A DNA stretch of 64,000 nucleotides from Symsagittifera roscoffensis (taxonomy: Eukaryota; Xenacoelomorpha; Acoela; Convolutidae), in NCBI RefSeq assembly GCF_963678635.1, contig NC_087062.1:68745415-68809414 (forward strand). Direction: 5' to 3'. Below the pieces are notes generated by a model. It was not told where the DNA came from, did not search any database, and saw only the letters and a list, made by a program, of their open reading frames with translations. Each line of letters begins with the position of its first letter. The stretch's first letter is position 1. A program made the translations under genes and the position numbers. Positions 22,316 to 32,341 of this stretch are shown in pieces.

Positions 22316-24124
22316 TTAAAGCTGCTTTTGAAATTCGACTTTCTTTAATATTTTAGATTGTGGGATGAATGTTTTATAGTTTTTACGTGGTTGGTTTCTA
22401 AGTCGTGATGACTCTCTATGTTCTGATTTGTCGATTTGTTCTTGGGGTATTATTTTTTCTGTCAATTTTCTATTTTTTCTTTCTTTATGAGGTATATTTT
22501 GATCTAGCTTTTTTGTATTGTTTTTCGTTGTAGTGGATTTTTTATTCTGGTTTTCGAGATGAATGTCGTGTTGTTCCTTTGTTTCATTCTCCGTATGTGG
22601 GCTATTTTGGATAATTTTTAAACCTGTGAAAGAATATAATTGAGTTGGTTCGCGTAGTGCGTATTCTTTTGGATAATAAGGTAATAAATTGTTTCGATGT
22701 TGAACAATTTCTTTTTTGTCTGAGTCGGTGATTTTATATGTGACATCAGTGGGTTTGGCAATTATTTGGTATGGTCCTTTACGAAGGGGTTGTAATTTTT
22801 TAGAAATTCCTTTTTGAGTGTTAAAATTGGGTATTAAAACAAATGTTCCAATTTTTAAATCGGAGGCTGGGGTAAAGCGTGAATTTATTTGTTCATTAAT
22901 GTTTTGCCTTTGTAACAACTTTTTTGTTACTTTTTGGTAAATTTCATTGTGTTTTTTATCTCTGTTTAAAATCCATTCGGTGTGTGTACCGGAGGCTAAT
23001 TTAAGAATTTGTGGGTGATGAAAATGATCTTCATCGTGTGTGTGTAAAGGTAGGTTATAACAAATTGAGTCTTTATTCGGTTGACAATGACTTTGTGCAT
23101 TTTAATGAGAGTTTGCTGTAAACATAATTGGTTTGCGTGGCTTTTGATTAAAAACCATTTCATATGGTGACATTCCTAGAGTTGTCGTGATTTGTGAATT
23201 ATATGCTAAGGGGAATAGTTTTACATCTGCTGACAATTCGGTGTATTTTGTATCATTTCCATTGATGATACATCTAAGATATTCTTGTAGTGAACGGTTC
23301 ATACATTCGAATAAGCCGTTTGTCCAAGGTGCGTGAGATGTACGTGGTTTGTGTTTGATGTTATATAAAATAGTGAACGGTTCATACATTCGAATAAGCC
23401 GTTTGTCCAAGGTGCGTGAGATGTACGTGGTTTGTGTTTGATGTTATATAAATGACATAGTGTGATGATTTCATTATTTATGAATTCCGTACCGTTGTCT
23501 GTGACTAAAATTTCTGGTAGTCCGAATTTGGCTATCCAGTGTTCATAAAGTGTTGTGTAAGCGTAATAAGCGTTACAATGTGGTACTGGGTTAAGTGCTA
23601 CATAATGTGTAAAAGCGTCAACAATTACCATAATGTAGGAGTTTCCTTCTGATGATTGTTAAATTTGGTCCTTTTGTATCAAATGAAATACGGTGGTTAA
23701 AGTACAAACTTTGTCCTTTAAAATCTTGTTTATGTGCTAGTTGTTTTTGATTTGGATAAGGTTTATTTAGCTGACATACTATACAATCCTTGCATAGTAC
23801 TTTTATCCAAATTGGTGCATTTGGAAAATAAAAGTTTTGTATGAAATTTGAATATGTTTTCTCTGATCCAGAGTGTCCTTTAATGTTTTGTGTATGTGAG
23901 ATATTAAAAGCTATGAGAATCGTACTTAAAGGGAGACAGGGAACTGTAGATTCATTTAATTTGTATTCTAGGAGGTCTGTGTTTTCATTAATTGTTGTAT
24001 TATTAAATTTTCGAAAATATCGGAGGAGTGTTTTATTTCCTAATATTGTTGTATCTGCCTTTACGGGTTTAGTTTTATATTTGTGCCATGATTTTAGTTG
24101 TCTAATTATTGGGTCAAGGTTTTG
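22316..24124 (-). pseudogene. Ty3-type integrase, broken by stop, frameshift and 83-bp duplication
   Basis: Reading minus: in phase with the RNase H frame but after a TAG (24125) comes the HHCC zinc module (SHTQNIKGHSG...CKDCIVC) and the first catalytic Asp (ISFDTKGPN). A one-base shift near 23655 leads to VIVDAFTHYVAL and the second Asp in VTDNGTEF. The Glu-containing WTNGLFECMNR segment is present twice because of an 83-bp direct duplication (23288-23370 and 23371-23452), which also shifts the frame. The C-terminal domain (LKIGTFVLIPNF...PLRKGPYQIIAK) is open in 22316-22918 with a Lys-rich tail. All catalytic acidic residues remain, but the copy cannot make an intact protein without correction. 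Confidence 0.85.
23288..23452. repeat. 83-bp tandem duplication inside the integrase
   Basis: TAGTGAACGGTTCATACATT begins at 23288 and again at 23371, with the sequence between repeated essentially without change up to about 23452. 83 is not a multiple of three, so the duplication shifts the frame. The identity of the copies means it arose very recently or is an assembly artefact. Confidence 0.95.
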
Positions 24125-25310
24125 CTACTGTTTCAAAGTGTTAACTGTAATTTTATCTGTTGGGGGGAGAAAAGTGTTTTCTATTTCTAATTTAGATAAA
24201 GGAATTGTATCAAGTGGGTCATGAAGGTCAAAAACTTGATTTATTGTGTATTTTGAGTCGTTTGTTTGCGGTCCTGATAAATTTATTTTATCAGTTAGAT
24301 TTTCTTTTTCAATTAACGGAAAAAGGTCTTTTTTATGCGGATGTTGTTTTACTCGTTTTTGTTGGGTGTTATTTTTTATCCATTGCCAATATGGAATTGG
24401 TTTAAAAGTTGATGTTCCAAGTAGATCAACTTCGTAGTGGTTATTTTGGCAATCTAAATAAAGTGGGAAGTGTTGTAAAGTATTTATTTGTGATTGTTCA
24501 ACGTCAGTTTTTACTGCATATTTGCATTCTAGTCGGGCTGATGTTTCGTTTTCCGCAAGGTAAAATTTTATATTTTTGGGTATTTCAACTGTAGTCTTAC
24601 GTGTAAGTAATTCAGGTGGTGTATTTCGACTTAAAGTGTCTGGTAATTCAAGATTTTTTCCTGCTGTCCAAACTATATGTAAGTTTGGGAATTTCATTAG
24701 AATTAATTGAAATCTATAAACTCGGTGATTTAGATTATATTTTTGTGTAAAGAGAAAAATGATTGGTTTGTGATCTGTGAATAGAACTGTTGGATGTTTT
24801 GATCCAAGTATCAGAAATTCATACTCTGTTAGTGTATATATTATGGCTGTACATTCTCTCATTAGAGTTGAGAGTCGTAGCTCTGCTTGAGTGAATAATC
24901 GAGAATTTGCTGATATAAGATTCATTTTGTTTGTGCCATTGTGTGATTGTAATAATGCTGCGCCGATGCCAAAATTCGAAGCATCGCACATTGCATAGAA
25001 TGGTTGATTTGGGTCTGGAATTGTATTCGAAATTTGTTCAGTCAAGAGTTTTTTAATTTCTTCAAATCGTGTTTGATGTTCTGTGTTCCATTCAAAATTA
25101 TTTTGTTGTCTAAGTATATTATAGAATGGTCTTAGGTATAGTTGCATTTTATAAACGTATTTGCTTAAAAAATTTAACATTCCAAGGAATTCTTGGATTT
25201 TCTTTTTGTTTGTTGGTGGTTGGAGCTTCTGAATAGCATCAATGCGTGATTTTAATGGAGTGATTGTTTTTCTTTCTATATTGTGTCCTAAGAATTTAAC
25301 TCGTGTTAAA
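24125..25310 (-). pseudogene. Ty3-type RT C-terminus and RNase H
   Basis: The frame continues the RT after a one-base phase change near 25310-25335, starting with the RT thumb/connection (FLGMLNFLSKYV). RNase H follows: YAMCDASNFGIGAALLQ, Glu in LMRECTAIIYTL and Asp in FTDHKPIIF, with the later LELPDTLSR motif supplying the last Asp. It stops with TAG at 24125, and the same phase is open beyond into the integrase zinc module. RNase H removes RNA from the RNA:DNA hybrid during reverse transcription. Confidence 0.85.
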
Positions 25311-27279
25311 AAGAAGTGTGATTTATCGGGGCGGCATTCAGATTTTCGTTCTGAAGTATTTTGTGGTAGTGTTCTAAAACATTAAACATTTCTTCTTTTG
25401 TCTGTGATTGCATAAAAACATCGTCTAGATAGGTGATTGCAATTTTCTTTAGTATTAGTGGTCTAAAAATTTTACTCATGAAAGCTGAAAATGCTGCTGG
25501 TCCTATGGATATTCCATAGAATAGGCGGTTGAATTCATATTGCTGATTTCCGATAACAGTTTGTGTTAAGCGTCGCGATTGTTCATCTAGTGGCATTTGA
25601 TTATAAGCACTATTCATATCTGCGGTTGTAAAATATTTTCCGTTTATTTTTGTTAAAATAACTTGTATTGGTTCAATGGGCCAATTGCATTTTGATTCGT
25701 CTATTAGTGAATTAAGATATCTAGCGTCTAGAACTATCTTTAATGATTCTCCTTTTGCTAGGATGATAACAGGGTTGATAAATGTGTTATCTTTTGGTTG
25801 TTCTTCTTTGTTTACTGGTGATATAATTTTGTATTGTTCTAAAATATCGAGTAATCTGTTCACTTTATCGTGTAAATGAATTGGTACTTTGCTTGCTCTT
25901 TGTTTTTTGAAAACTGCGTCAGGTTTTAATGGGAGATGTAGTGATGAACTGATTTTGCCAACATCGAATTTGGATGTTGCATAGACTGATGAATATTTTA
26001 TTAGCTGTTTGGCTAACTTATCAAATTCGTCTTGTGTTATTTGTGAATGTTGGAAATTAAACATTGTTAAAAATTTCTGTTGATCCTCTGTATAGTTATT
26101 TATGTTGAATGTAGGTTTGAAATATGGGGTTTTTGTGAAATAATCTGTATTTCTTTTTTCATTGCTTATTATATTATTTATGGATAATTCTTCATTAAGA
26201 ATTGTTGATTGATAAATATCTAATAATTGGAGTATATTATTTACGCGAAATGCTTTTTCGTGTACTGGTGATATCGTAGCGTTGGTTTCGCAATATCCTA
26301 AAAGTCCTAAAGGTAATGTTACTTGATAGGGTGTATTGTTGTATACATGTAACGATATAATATCTGAATTCGAGTTTTTCAAATATTTTATGGATGAAAT
26401 TGTGATTTTGAAAAATTTATGGATAGGTTTGAATTCAAAGTCTGACATATAGAGTTGTTGTTTATTTTGTTTTTTATCATATTGGTGAACTTGTTTTATT
26501 GAAAAATTATATATGTTTCCTGATAGTGGTTTCAGGTGTTTTCTTTGTTGGTTATATATTGGATAAAATTTTGAAAAGAATGGTGGTTGTTTATTTAATC
26601 TTTGAAAAAATGTTAGGGATGTGTCTTTTGTTTTTGTGTATTTATCTTTGATTAGTATTTTACTATTCAAGATGTTGATTGTTGGTATATATTTAGATAT
26701 AAATGGTATTCCAGCGATATTGTGTTTAATACCAGTGATATGAAATATTTGTTTAAATGGTTTATTTAAAATTTTGTTTTGCTCTATTGTTCTTGTGGGG
26801 AGAAGAAATAATTGAATTTTTCCATAGTTTACCAATGTCGATCCTTGTGCTTTTGCTAGTTTACTGGAGGTTTCAAGAGGTGTTAGTTTTGGGTGTAATG
26901 TTTTTATCTCATTCCATGTGGGAATGTTTATTATGTTTGATTCTGCTCCTGAATCAATTAAAAAATCAATTTCAAGATCTGGTGGTTGAAATTCTTTGTT
27001 TCTTGGACTTTCTAAAAGAAATGGTATTGTCCAAATTTTTTCTTTGGGTTGTTCTTTTTGTATATTTTGATAGATGTGATTTGTATTCAAGCATTTTGTT
27101 TTGTCATTTTCATTGGATTTATTTACAGTGTTGATTTCGTTAGTTTCTTGTGCCGTTTGTGCAGTATGGATGGGTGTAATATAATAATTGTGAAGGAGTT
27201 CTAATTGATTTTCATATATATGTGATGAAAAAGGTTGTTCATATATAATAGGTTCGTAGTCATTTTCGACTGCTATCAT
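25306..27279 (-). CDS. Ty3-type protease-reverse transcriptase frame (657 aa)
   Basis: The retropepsin lies around residues 95-205 with the active-site FLIDSGAESNII and a C-terminal HNIAGIPF segment. After a 220-residue spacer comes the RT: PINPVIILAK-type fingers (FINPVIILAKGESLKIVLDAR), TADMNSAYNQMPL, the GISIGPAAFSAFM palm and the catalytic ITYLDDVFM near residue 620. The frame is intact over nearly 2 kb and then leaves phase at 25306 through an apparent one-base insertion in a GCCGCCCC tract. Its own start is unclear, since it was probably fused to Gag through a frameshift in the low-complexity region upstream. Confidence 0.88.
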   Translation of the reverse strand: MIAVENDYEPIIYEQPFSSHIYENQLELLHNYYITPIHTAQTAQETNEINTVNKSNENDKTKCLNTNHIYQNIQKEQPKEKIWTIPFLLESPRNKEFQPPDLEIDFLIDSGAESNIINIPTWNEIKTLHPKLTPLETSSKLAKAQGSTLVNYGKIQLFLLPTRTIEQNKILNKPFKQIFHITGIKHNIAGIPFISKYIPTINILNSKILIKDKYTKTKDTSLTFFQRLNKQPPFFSKFYPIYNQQRKHLKPLSGNIYNFSIKQVHQYDKKQNKQQLYMSDFEFKPIHKFFKITISSIKYLKNSNSDIISLHVYNNTPYQVTLPLGLLGYCETNATISPVHEKAFRVNNILQLLDIYQSTILNEELSINNIISNEKRNTDYFTKTPYFKPTFNINNYTEDQQKFLTMFNFQHSQITQDEFDKLAKQLIKYSSVYATSKFDVGKISSSLHLPLKPDAVFKKQRASKVPIHLHDKVNRLLDILEQYKIISPVNKEEQPKDNTFINPVIILAKGESLKIVLDARYLNSLIDESKCNWPIEPIQVILTKINGKYFTTADMNSAYNQMPLDEQSRRLTQTVIGNQQYEFNRLFYGISIGPAAFSAFMSKIFRPLILKKIAITYLDDVFMQSQTKEEMFNVLEHYHKILQNENLNAAPINHTSF

Positions 27280-27528
27280 ATTTATGGAGATAGTGTTTTC
27301 TGTATCAGTTTCTGAATCTGATGATCCACAGTTTATTTGATTTAGTTGTAGTTCGTCATTTACTGTGTTATCAATACCTGGGGGGTCTGATGTTGTTTCT
27401 GGATTTGATTGTACTTGATTAATATGTCTTTGATGTTTAGGTGTACTACTTCTGTGGCGATTATTAGAATTATTATAATGGTTATTATTTCTGTGTGGTG
27501 ATTGGGAATAATTTCTATAACGATTATT

Positions 27529-28132
27529 TTAACTTGAATGTCGATTTTGTGAATTATTTCGTGATCTGTTTTGATAATTATTGTTTGGTCTGTTATAGTT
27601 TGATCTGTTATTTGAGTTATTCCTTGATCGATTTTTTCGGGTAATTCTGATTTCGATTGTTCGAATAACTTCTATTTCTATTATGTGAATAGTTTCTGTT
27701 TCTGTTATATGATGAGTTTCGTGATTGATTATTGGAATAGTGTTTATTCCTTGGGTTTGATTGGGAACTGGATCTAGAAACAAATTGTGTTGCATTGGAA
27801 TTTGATCTTGAATAGATATTTCGACTATTTGATTGATTATAATTATTTTGTGAATAATTCTGTGTATTTCTTCGTTCTGGTGATCTTCCTCTATAACTTG
27901 AGTTATATGGTGATTGGTTCCTTGAGTAACTGGTGTTGTTCGGAAATGGTTTTCCTGAACTGTTGTTACTGTATATGTTTTTGTTTGGTAAATTTTGATC
28001 TTGCTTCATATATTGATAGAATGATTTGTTTGGTTCTCTATGTTTTTGAGGTTTGTTCTGGTTATCTTGTTGTTTTTGTCTACATTCAGAGATACTATGT
28101 CCGTATCGTCGGCAATAATTACACCATTTTTA
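27529..28132 (-). pseudogene. Ty3-type nucleocapsid region: zinc knuckle plus Asn/Arg/Ser-rich tail
   Basis: Directly after an in-frame TAA (28130-28132) the frame encodes a CX2CX4HX4C knuckle (CNYCRRYGHSISEC), in the same phase as the capsid frame before it. It then enters a very Asn/Ser/Arg-rich stretch spanning two phases (27617-28009 and 27529-27795). This is the RNA-binding nucleocapsid. The TAA before the knuckle is either a mutation or a readthrough site. The change of phase in the NNRS-rich part is probably an indel in low-complexity DNA. Confidence 0.75.
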
Positions 28133-28790
28133 AAAAAGATGGTTTGCCTTTAAGTTTTGGGTGTTTTTCATAAATATTGAGTATTTCAGTGATTTTTTCA
28201 ACGAGGTCTGTATCTGAATCCTGTATATGGTTGTGGTATTTGTTTCGATTCGGTTAACATATTGTAATTTCAGATTTTCTGTTTCTTCAAGTTTCATTGT
28301 GATTTCCGCTTGCTCTAGTTTGTCTACTAGTTTTCGAAAATCTAAATCGGGCTCTCGAATTGAGGAGGGATGGGATGCTCTCTTCTTTATTGTTATTTTC
28401 CTTAATTGAGGTGTTAAGGTCATCATTAAGATTTCTGTCATTTTTGTGTTTTTATAGTCGTGTGTATTTAATGAATATGCTTTTCGAACTAGTGTTTCGA
28501 TACGTACTGCTAATTGTTTGATGGTTTCATTTGGTAATCTGCGAATTTCATTACATAAAACTCTTTGTTGTTGTTTATTTCTCTCGGAGTCAAACATTTT
28601 TGAAAATTCTTGTGTGAATCTTTTCCAATTTGATTTTATTTCTATAGGCAATACTGAAAACCATTTTTGGGCTGCGCCGTCTAAGGTTGTCTGTATCAAC
28701 GCTGTGCGTCGATGTATCCAATTTTGATGTAGTGGCGTATTAATTGGTTCAGGTCTATATTTAAAATCAAATTTGCTGTCACTGCATTTA
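28130..28790 (-). CDS. Ty3-type Gag capsid domain
   Basis: The phase is open from about 28790 to the TAA at 28130 and carries the classic retrotransposon Gag signature: an NWIHRR block, then ALIQTTLDGAAQKWF, WKRFTQEFSKMF and the RRLPNETIKQLAVRIETLVRKAY segment. This domain forms the particle shell. It lies in the -1 phase relative to the upstream 650-codon frame, which ends at 28696 inside this segment. The join coincides with an A-AAT-TTG heptamer at 28768-28774. Confidence 0.85.
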
Positions 28791-30648
28791 AATAATCTTC
28801 TACAGAATATTCAGGGTCTGTTCCTGTGAATACCATTAAAGGTTTGTTTGATGTTATTGATGATCCACCCATAAGGTATGGATTCATTGTCATTTGTAAT
28901 GATTCTGCGGCATTTGGCATTTGTGAAAAATTTGAAAGTTGATTATTTGTTATTTCGTGTTGTTGAAGGTAATATGGGAGCGGTATTTCATTTTGCATTT
29001 GTGTTGGTTGATACGAGTGTGTGATCATTGGGTTTTGTGGCTGAATTGGTTGAAAAGATTGTGTATTAATTGGGTTTTGCATTTGTATTGGTTGTTGATT
29101 TTGTGTATCTATTGGGTGTGGAGAAAAAATTCTAAGATTTGTATATGGTTTCTGTATTCTTTGTCCACGATATTCTTGAGTGTATGGTGCAAATATATCT
29201 GGTTGTAAATAATCATCATCAGAGGATAGATAATCCGTTTGATGAGATGCTTGTTTTTTATTTTTATTCTGTTGAAAGAATGGATAATTTTCACAACGAT
29301 CCTGTGGAGGATGTAAATTAGTTTGAAAATTTACTGAGTTGGTTGTTGTCATTGGATTATCCCAATATTGAGATCTTATCTGATTATTATTATTTTTTCG
29401 TGGGGGATAGTTTGTTTTTGATGAATGTGTGTAATTATAATTGTGTTCCGCAAAAGTGTTTCTTTTGAATGTTCTGCGTGTTTTTGACGGTATTGTCATG
29501 GGTCTATATGTTTGATAATCCATTTGTGGATATTTTGGAGCAACCGAAGGTTTAACGGTTGATTGTAAGGTTACCTGTGCTAGTGAAGTGTTTGTGTATC
29601 TTGGTGTTGTTAAATTTGGACGTATCGGTGAAATACTTTGTTGTGTAGTTGTTGTTGTTTGGACGATTTCTTCATTTGTGAAGTGTGATGGTGTTTGAAA
29701 ATCTTGTTGAGTGAGGTTTCTAGTTCCATTTAGGTTTTCATTGTGTATCACAGTCGAATTTAAACTGTTATTTCGCGTATCGGGTAAAAATGTATTGTAG
29801 TTTAATGGTGTTGCATCAATGGATAATGGTATTACCCTTACATAATCTCGTGCATAAGATATTGTACTTATTGCCTGACTTGAGATTGATTGTGGGATAT
29901 TTATGGATGCATAATGACACCATTCGGGGTCCCAAACGTAGTCTGATTGTTCTGTTATGGCGGTATCATCGTTTGAACTTTGGGGTCTGAAATTTTTTCT
30001 TGCTTGTGAAATTAAATCTATATTATGTGTGAAATAATCTATTATAAACCATGCCAAAATGTTTTGTAAGTCATGTTTTGTATGTTGTGAAACATCATCT
30101 TTAGTGAAATTTTCTTTAATTATATTTAGAAAAGATGAGAATAGTGTGATTTCATGTCGTACCTTTATATGTTTGGATGTCTCATTCGGTGAGATATGCG
30201 GGATTGGGTTTTCGTTTTCTAATATTGAAATATAACTATATATTATTGCAAAAACTTCATTAGTAAATATGGAGTTTGCTCTTTGTGAGTTATGATATTG
30301 TATGCTTTTTATATATTCTGAGAATACTTTTGAAAATTCTAAATCAAGATCGTCTGTTTGAATTACATATTTGCGGTGATTCGGGTTTGGTGAGCTGAAT
30401 TCTATGGTGTAGATTCCGTATTGTTGTGTTAAGTTACATATATCTTTCAGATAGTGATCAATAATTTGTCTTTTTATCTTTACATCTGGGAACTCTGTTT
30501 TACATGGGCTAATTCCGGGTTCAAACAAATTTAAGAGAAAATTCTTGCAAAGATCATGTCGGCCTCTATTATCGGGTGCATCTACTAAGAAGGGGTAGAT
30601 ATCATCATCATCTGGACTATCTTCACGGGGAGTGTGTGTTTGGCTCAT
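28696..30648 (-). CDS. Ty3-type Gag N-terminal region (650 codons)
   Basis: A long uninterrupted frame starting MSQTHTPRED. The first 230 residues look folded (CNLTQQYGIYTIEF..., VFSEYIKSIQYHN...). The middle is rich in Gln, Asn, Thr and Pro, with repeated (N/T)P(I/M)(N/I)T(Q/H)S(F/Y)QP(I/T)Q motifs around residues 515-570. The C-terminus enters the capsid region (VFTGTDPEYSVEDYLNAVTA) and then loses phase. Homologous scraps of this protein are present at 61132-61398 and 61655-61918. The N-terminal extension is unusually long for a Ty3 Gag. Confidence 0.75.
   Translation of the reverse strand: MSQTHTPREDSPDDDDIYPFLVDAPDNRGRHDLCKNFLLNLFEPGISPCKTEFPDVKIKRQIIDHYLKDICNLTQQYGIYTIEFSSPNPNHRKYVIQTDDLDLEFSKVFSEYIKSIQYHNSQRANSIFTNEVFAIIYSYISILENENPIPHISPNETSKHIKVRHEITLFSSFLNIIKENFTKDDVSQHTKHDLQNILAWFIIDYFTHNIDLISQARKNFRPQSSNDDTAITEQSDYVWDPEWCHYASINIPQSISSQAISTISYARDYVRVIPLSIDATPLNYNTFLPDTRNNSLNSTVIHNENLNGTRNLTQQDFQTPSHFTNEEIVQTTTTTQQSISPIRPNLTTPRYTNTSLAQVTLQSTVKPSVAPKYPQMDYQTYRPMTIPSKTRRTFKRNTFAEHNYNYTHSSKTNYPPRKNNNNQIRSQYWDNPMTTTNSVNFQTNLHPPQDRCENYPFFQQNKNKKQASHQTDYLSSDDDYLQPDIFAPYTQEYRGQRIQKPYTNLRIFSPHPIDTQNQQPIQMQNPINTQSFQPIQPQNPMITHSYQPTQMQNEIPLPYYLQQHEITNNQLSNFSQMPNAAESLQMTMNPYLMGGSSITSNKPLMVFTGTDPEYSVEDYLNAVTANLILNIDLNQLIRHYIKIGYIDAQR
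28768..28774 (-). promoter_or_regulatory. candidate -1 frameshift heptamer A-AAT-TTG in gag
   Basis: On the minus strand, in phase with the upstream frame, the codons read GCA AAT TTG, so the heptamer is A AAT TTG (X XXY YYZ form). A -1 slip here leads directly into the phase encoding the conserved capsid segment. The same result would follow from a one-base deletion, so a simple mutation is an equally good explanation. Confidence 0.35.
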
Positions 30649-31090
30649 TTTTTCGTTTAATGACTGTTAATAGGTAATTATCGATGTGTCTAATTGGTTG
30701 ATTCCAATTATACAAGTTTACTGGTTTGTGTTTATGTTGCTTTTTTATTGTTCTTTTTCCTCTTTTTGATGAATTTGAGGTTGTTTCTGAGTCTGAAAAA
30801 TATAATTGATCGTGAATGGGGCAATTTCTATCTATAGATTCTTTTAATTTATAAAGTTCGTCTAAATTGTTGGCTTCTGATTCTGAAAATGCGTTTTTAT
30901 TTTTGGAAAATCTTTTTCGTGTTATTTGTCTTTGTTTGGTTATGATTTTCCTTTTTAGTGTTTGTCGTTTTGTTCTAATATATCCAACTGTTTGTGTATG
31001 AGGTGTGATTACAAGGTCATATTTTTTGTTATCTATTTCACAGTTGTGTACAACGATTGTTTGTTTGTTTCCTAGATTTTTAAATGACAT
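30623..31090 (-). CDS. 155-aa basic ORF preceding Gag
   Basis: Starts MSFKNLGNKQ and ends overlapping the first codons of Gag by 26 bp in another phase. It is Lys/Arg-rich (central KRQTLKRKI...KRFSKNK) with an acidic Ser/Glu patch (FSESEANNLDELY, FSDSETTSNSS) and a single CPIH. No recognised domain. The overlap with the Gag start suggests a dedicated upstream gene translated before Gag by leaky scanning or reinitiation, or a Gag N-terminal piece cut off by a frameshift. Confidence 0.5.
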   Translation of the reverse strand: MSFKNLGNKQTIVVHNCEIDNKKYDLVITPHTQTVGYIRTKRQTLKRKIITKQRQITRKRFSKNKNAFSESEANNLDELYKLKESIDRNCPIHDQLYFSDSETTSNSSKRGKRTIKKQHKHKPVNLYNWNQPIRHIDNYLLTVIKRKNEPNTHSP

Positions 31091-32321
31091 AAGGTTTAGG
31101 ATGACGGATGCAAAAAGTTGTTAGATGATTTCTATTTTCTTAAATTGTTAGTCCTTACGATTTTTTGGTTAGCTTAACCTGGGTCTATTTGTTCAGGGTT
31201 GGAGAGAAAAGTATATCGATTCCGAAGAATGATTTTTTACTTTCTCGTGGCTAGTATAAGCTAAGGTGTTAACTTACTTAATCTTACTTAGGGGTAGTGA
31301 TTGTGTTCAAGGGTTGGAGAATAGTAAATCGATCCACAAGGTTCAGGTATAATTAGAACGCGAGTAGTTCGTTAGGTACTATTTTAAACTTACTAAGTCT
31401 AAGATTTATCCTGGGTCTGGTAAGAGGAGGGTTCAAGTGAAGGATGAATAACCGAAGTTCTTCACTGTTTATCCTAATTTGAATGATTAGTTTTGTTCAA
31501 AAATTTCGATTAGTCTTGGGTTTGTTGAAAGGGTTGGATAGTGAATCGACGTTTGAGGTCGTTAGACACTGGCTAAGTGGATGGGGCAGAACAAAATTGT
31601 TCTTTTTGATCCAAGGATAGGCCTTGATGATCAAGTTTTAAATTTAATTAAATAGAAAATTAATTAAGATCCAAGGATAAGCCTTGATGATCTGATTTTA
31701 AAATTAAGTGAATTTAAGTTTAAAATGGTTTAAATTTATTTAAGAAAAAGATTTAGTGTTTTAATGATATTAGTGAGCTTATGATTGCTGTTATGTTTTA
31801 GGTGATGAAGCTGGGACAACTGATGATTTTATGATTACTAACAATTTATTGTCATGCTACTAATTTTTGTTTTGTTTTTCAATAAATATTTTCCAAACAT
31901 GTTTTATATAATACTGCAGAATTTTAGGAAAACGATCTGAGATCTTTTTATCAATCGTTATTGTATATTAATAATTTTGTTTAGCGCCTGTAATGATCAT
32001 GAAGTTTTGACTTCAAAATGTTATGTTTGCAAACGAAAATCTAAATTCATTGCTAATAAAATTCTAAATATAAAAGTTTGTGTTGGCTTTTGCCGTACTA
32101 TCATATAACTATATGGTAGGTTTCTACTTTGTCGTATGTCGTCTCTGGTTCGAGGTCTTCTTCCAATTCCGGGTAGTTCTGTTATCGTTCGGAATATTGG
32201 CTTTGATCTATTGAGTCGTAGAGACATTTCGATTAAATTATCGTCGTGTAACATTTTAAAAATGTTTTGTCTAAATTCTAATCTATTTTTGGTTAATTCT
32301 AAGCTATTAAGGTCTTGTTCG
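31091..32321 (-). other. Ty3-type 5' leader with internal repeats
   Basis: About 1.2 kb without a supported gene. GATCCAAGGATA(G/A)GCCTTGATGATC occurs twice about 59 bp apart (31610 and 31669). A GGGTTGGA...(A/G)TCGA motif occurs three times (about 31197, 31312, 31531). Such a leader normally contains packaging and translation signals. Confidence 0.5.
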
Positions 32322-32339
32322 AGACTTATGGTCGCACCA
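32322..32339 (-). other. Ty3-type primer-binding site
   Basis: Two bases inside the 5' LTR the minus strand reads TGGTGCGACCATAAGTCT, starting with the obligatory TGG that pairs with the tRNA CCA end. A related fossil at 62228 reads ...TGGTCGCGCCA, consistent with the same priming tRNA, which was not identified. Confidence 0.7.
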
Positions 32340-32341
32340 AA

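Noticed and set aside
23841-24224. 127-codon plus-strand frame
   Set aside because: Antisense of the Ty3-type integrase zinc module.
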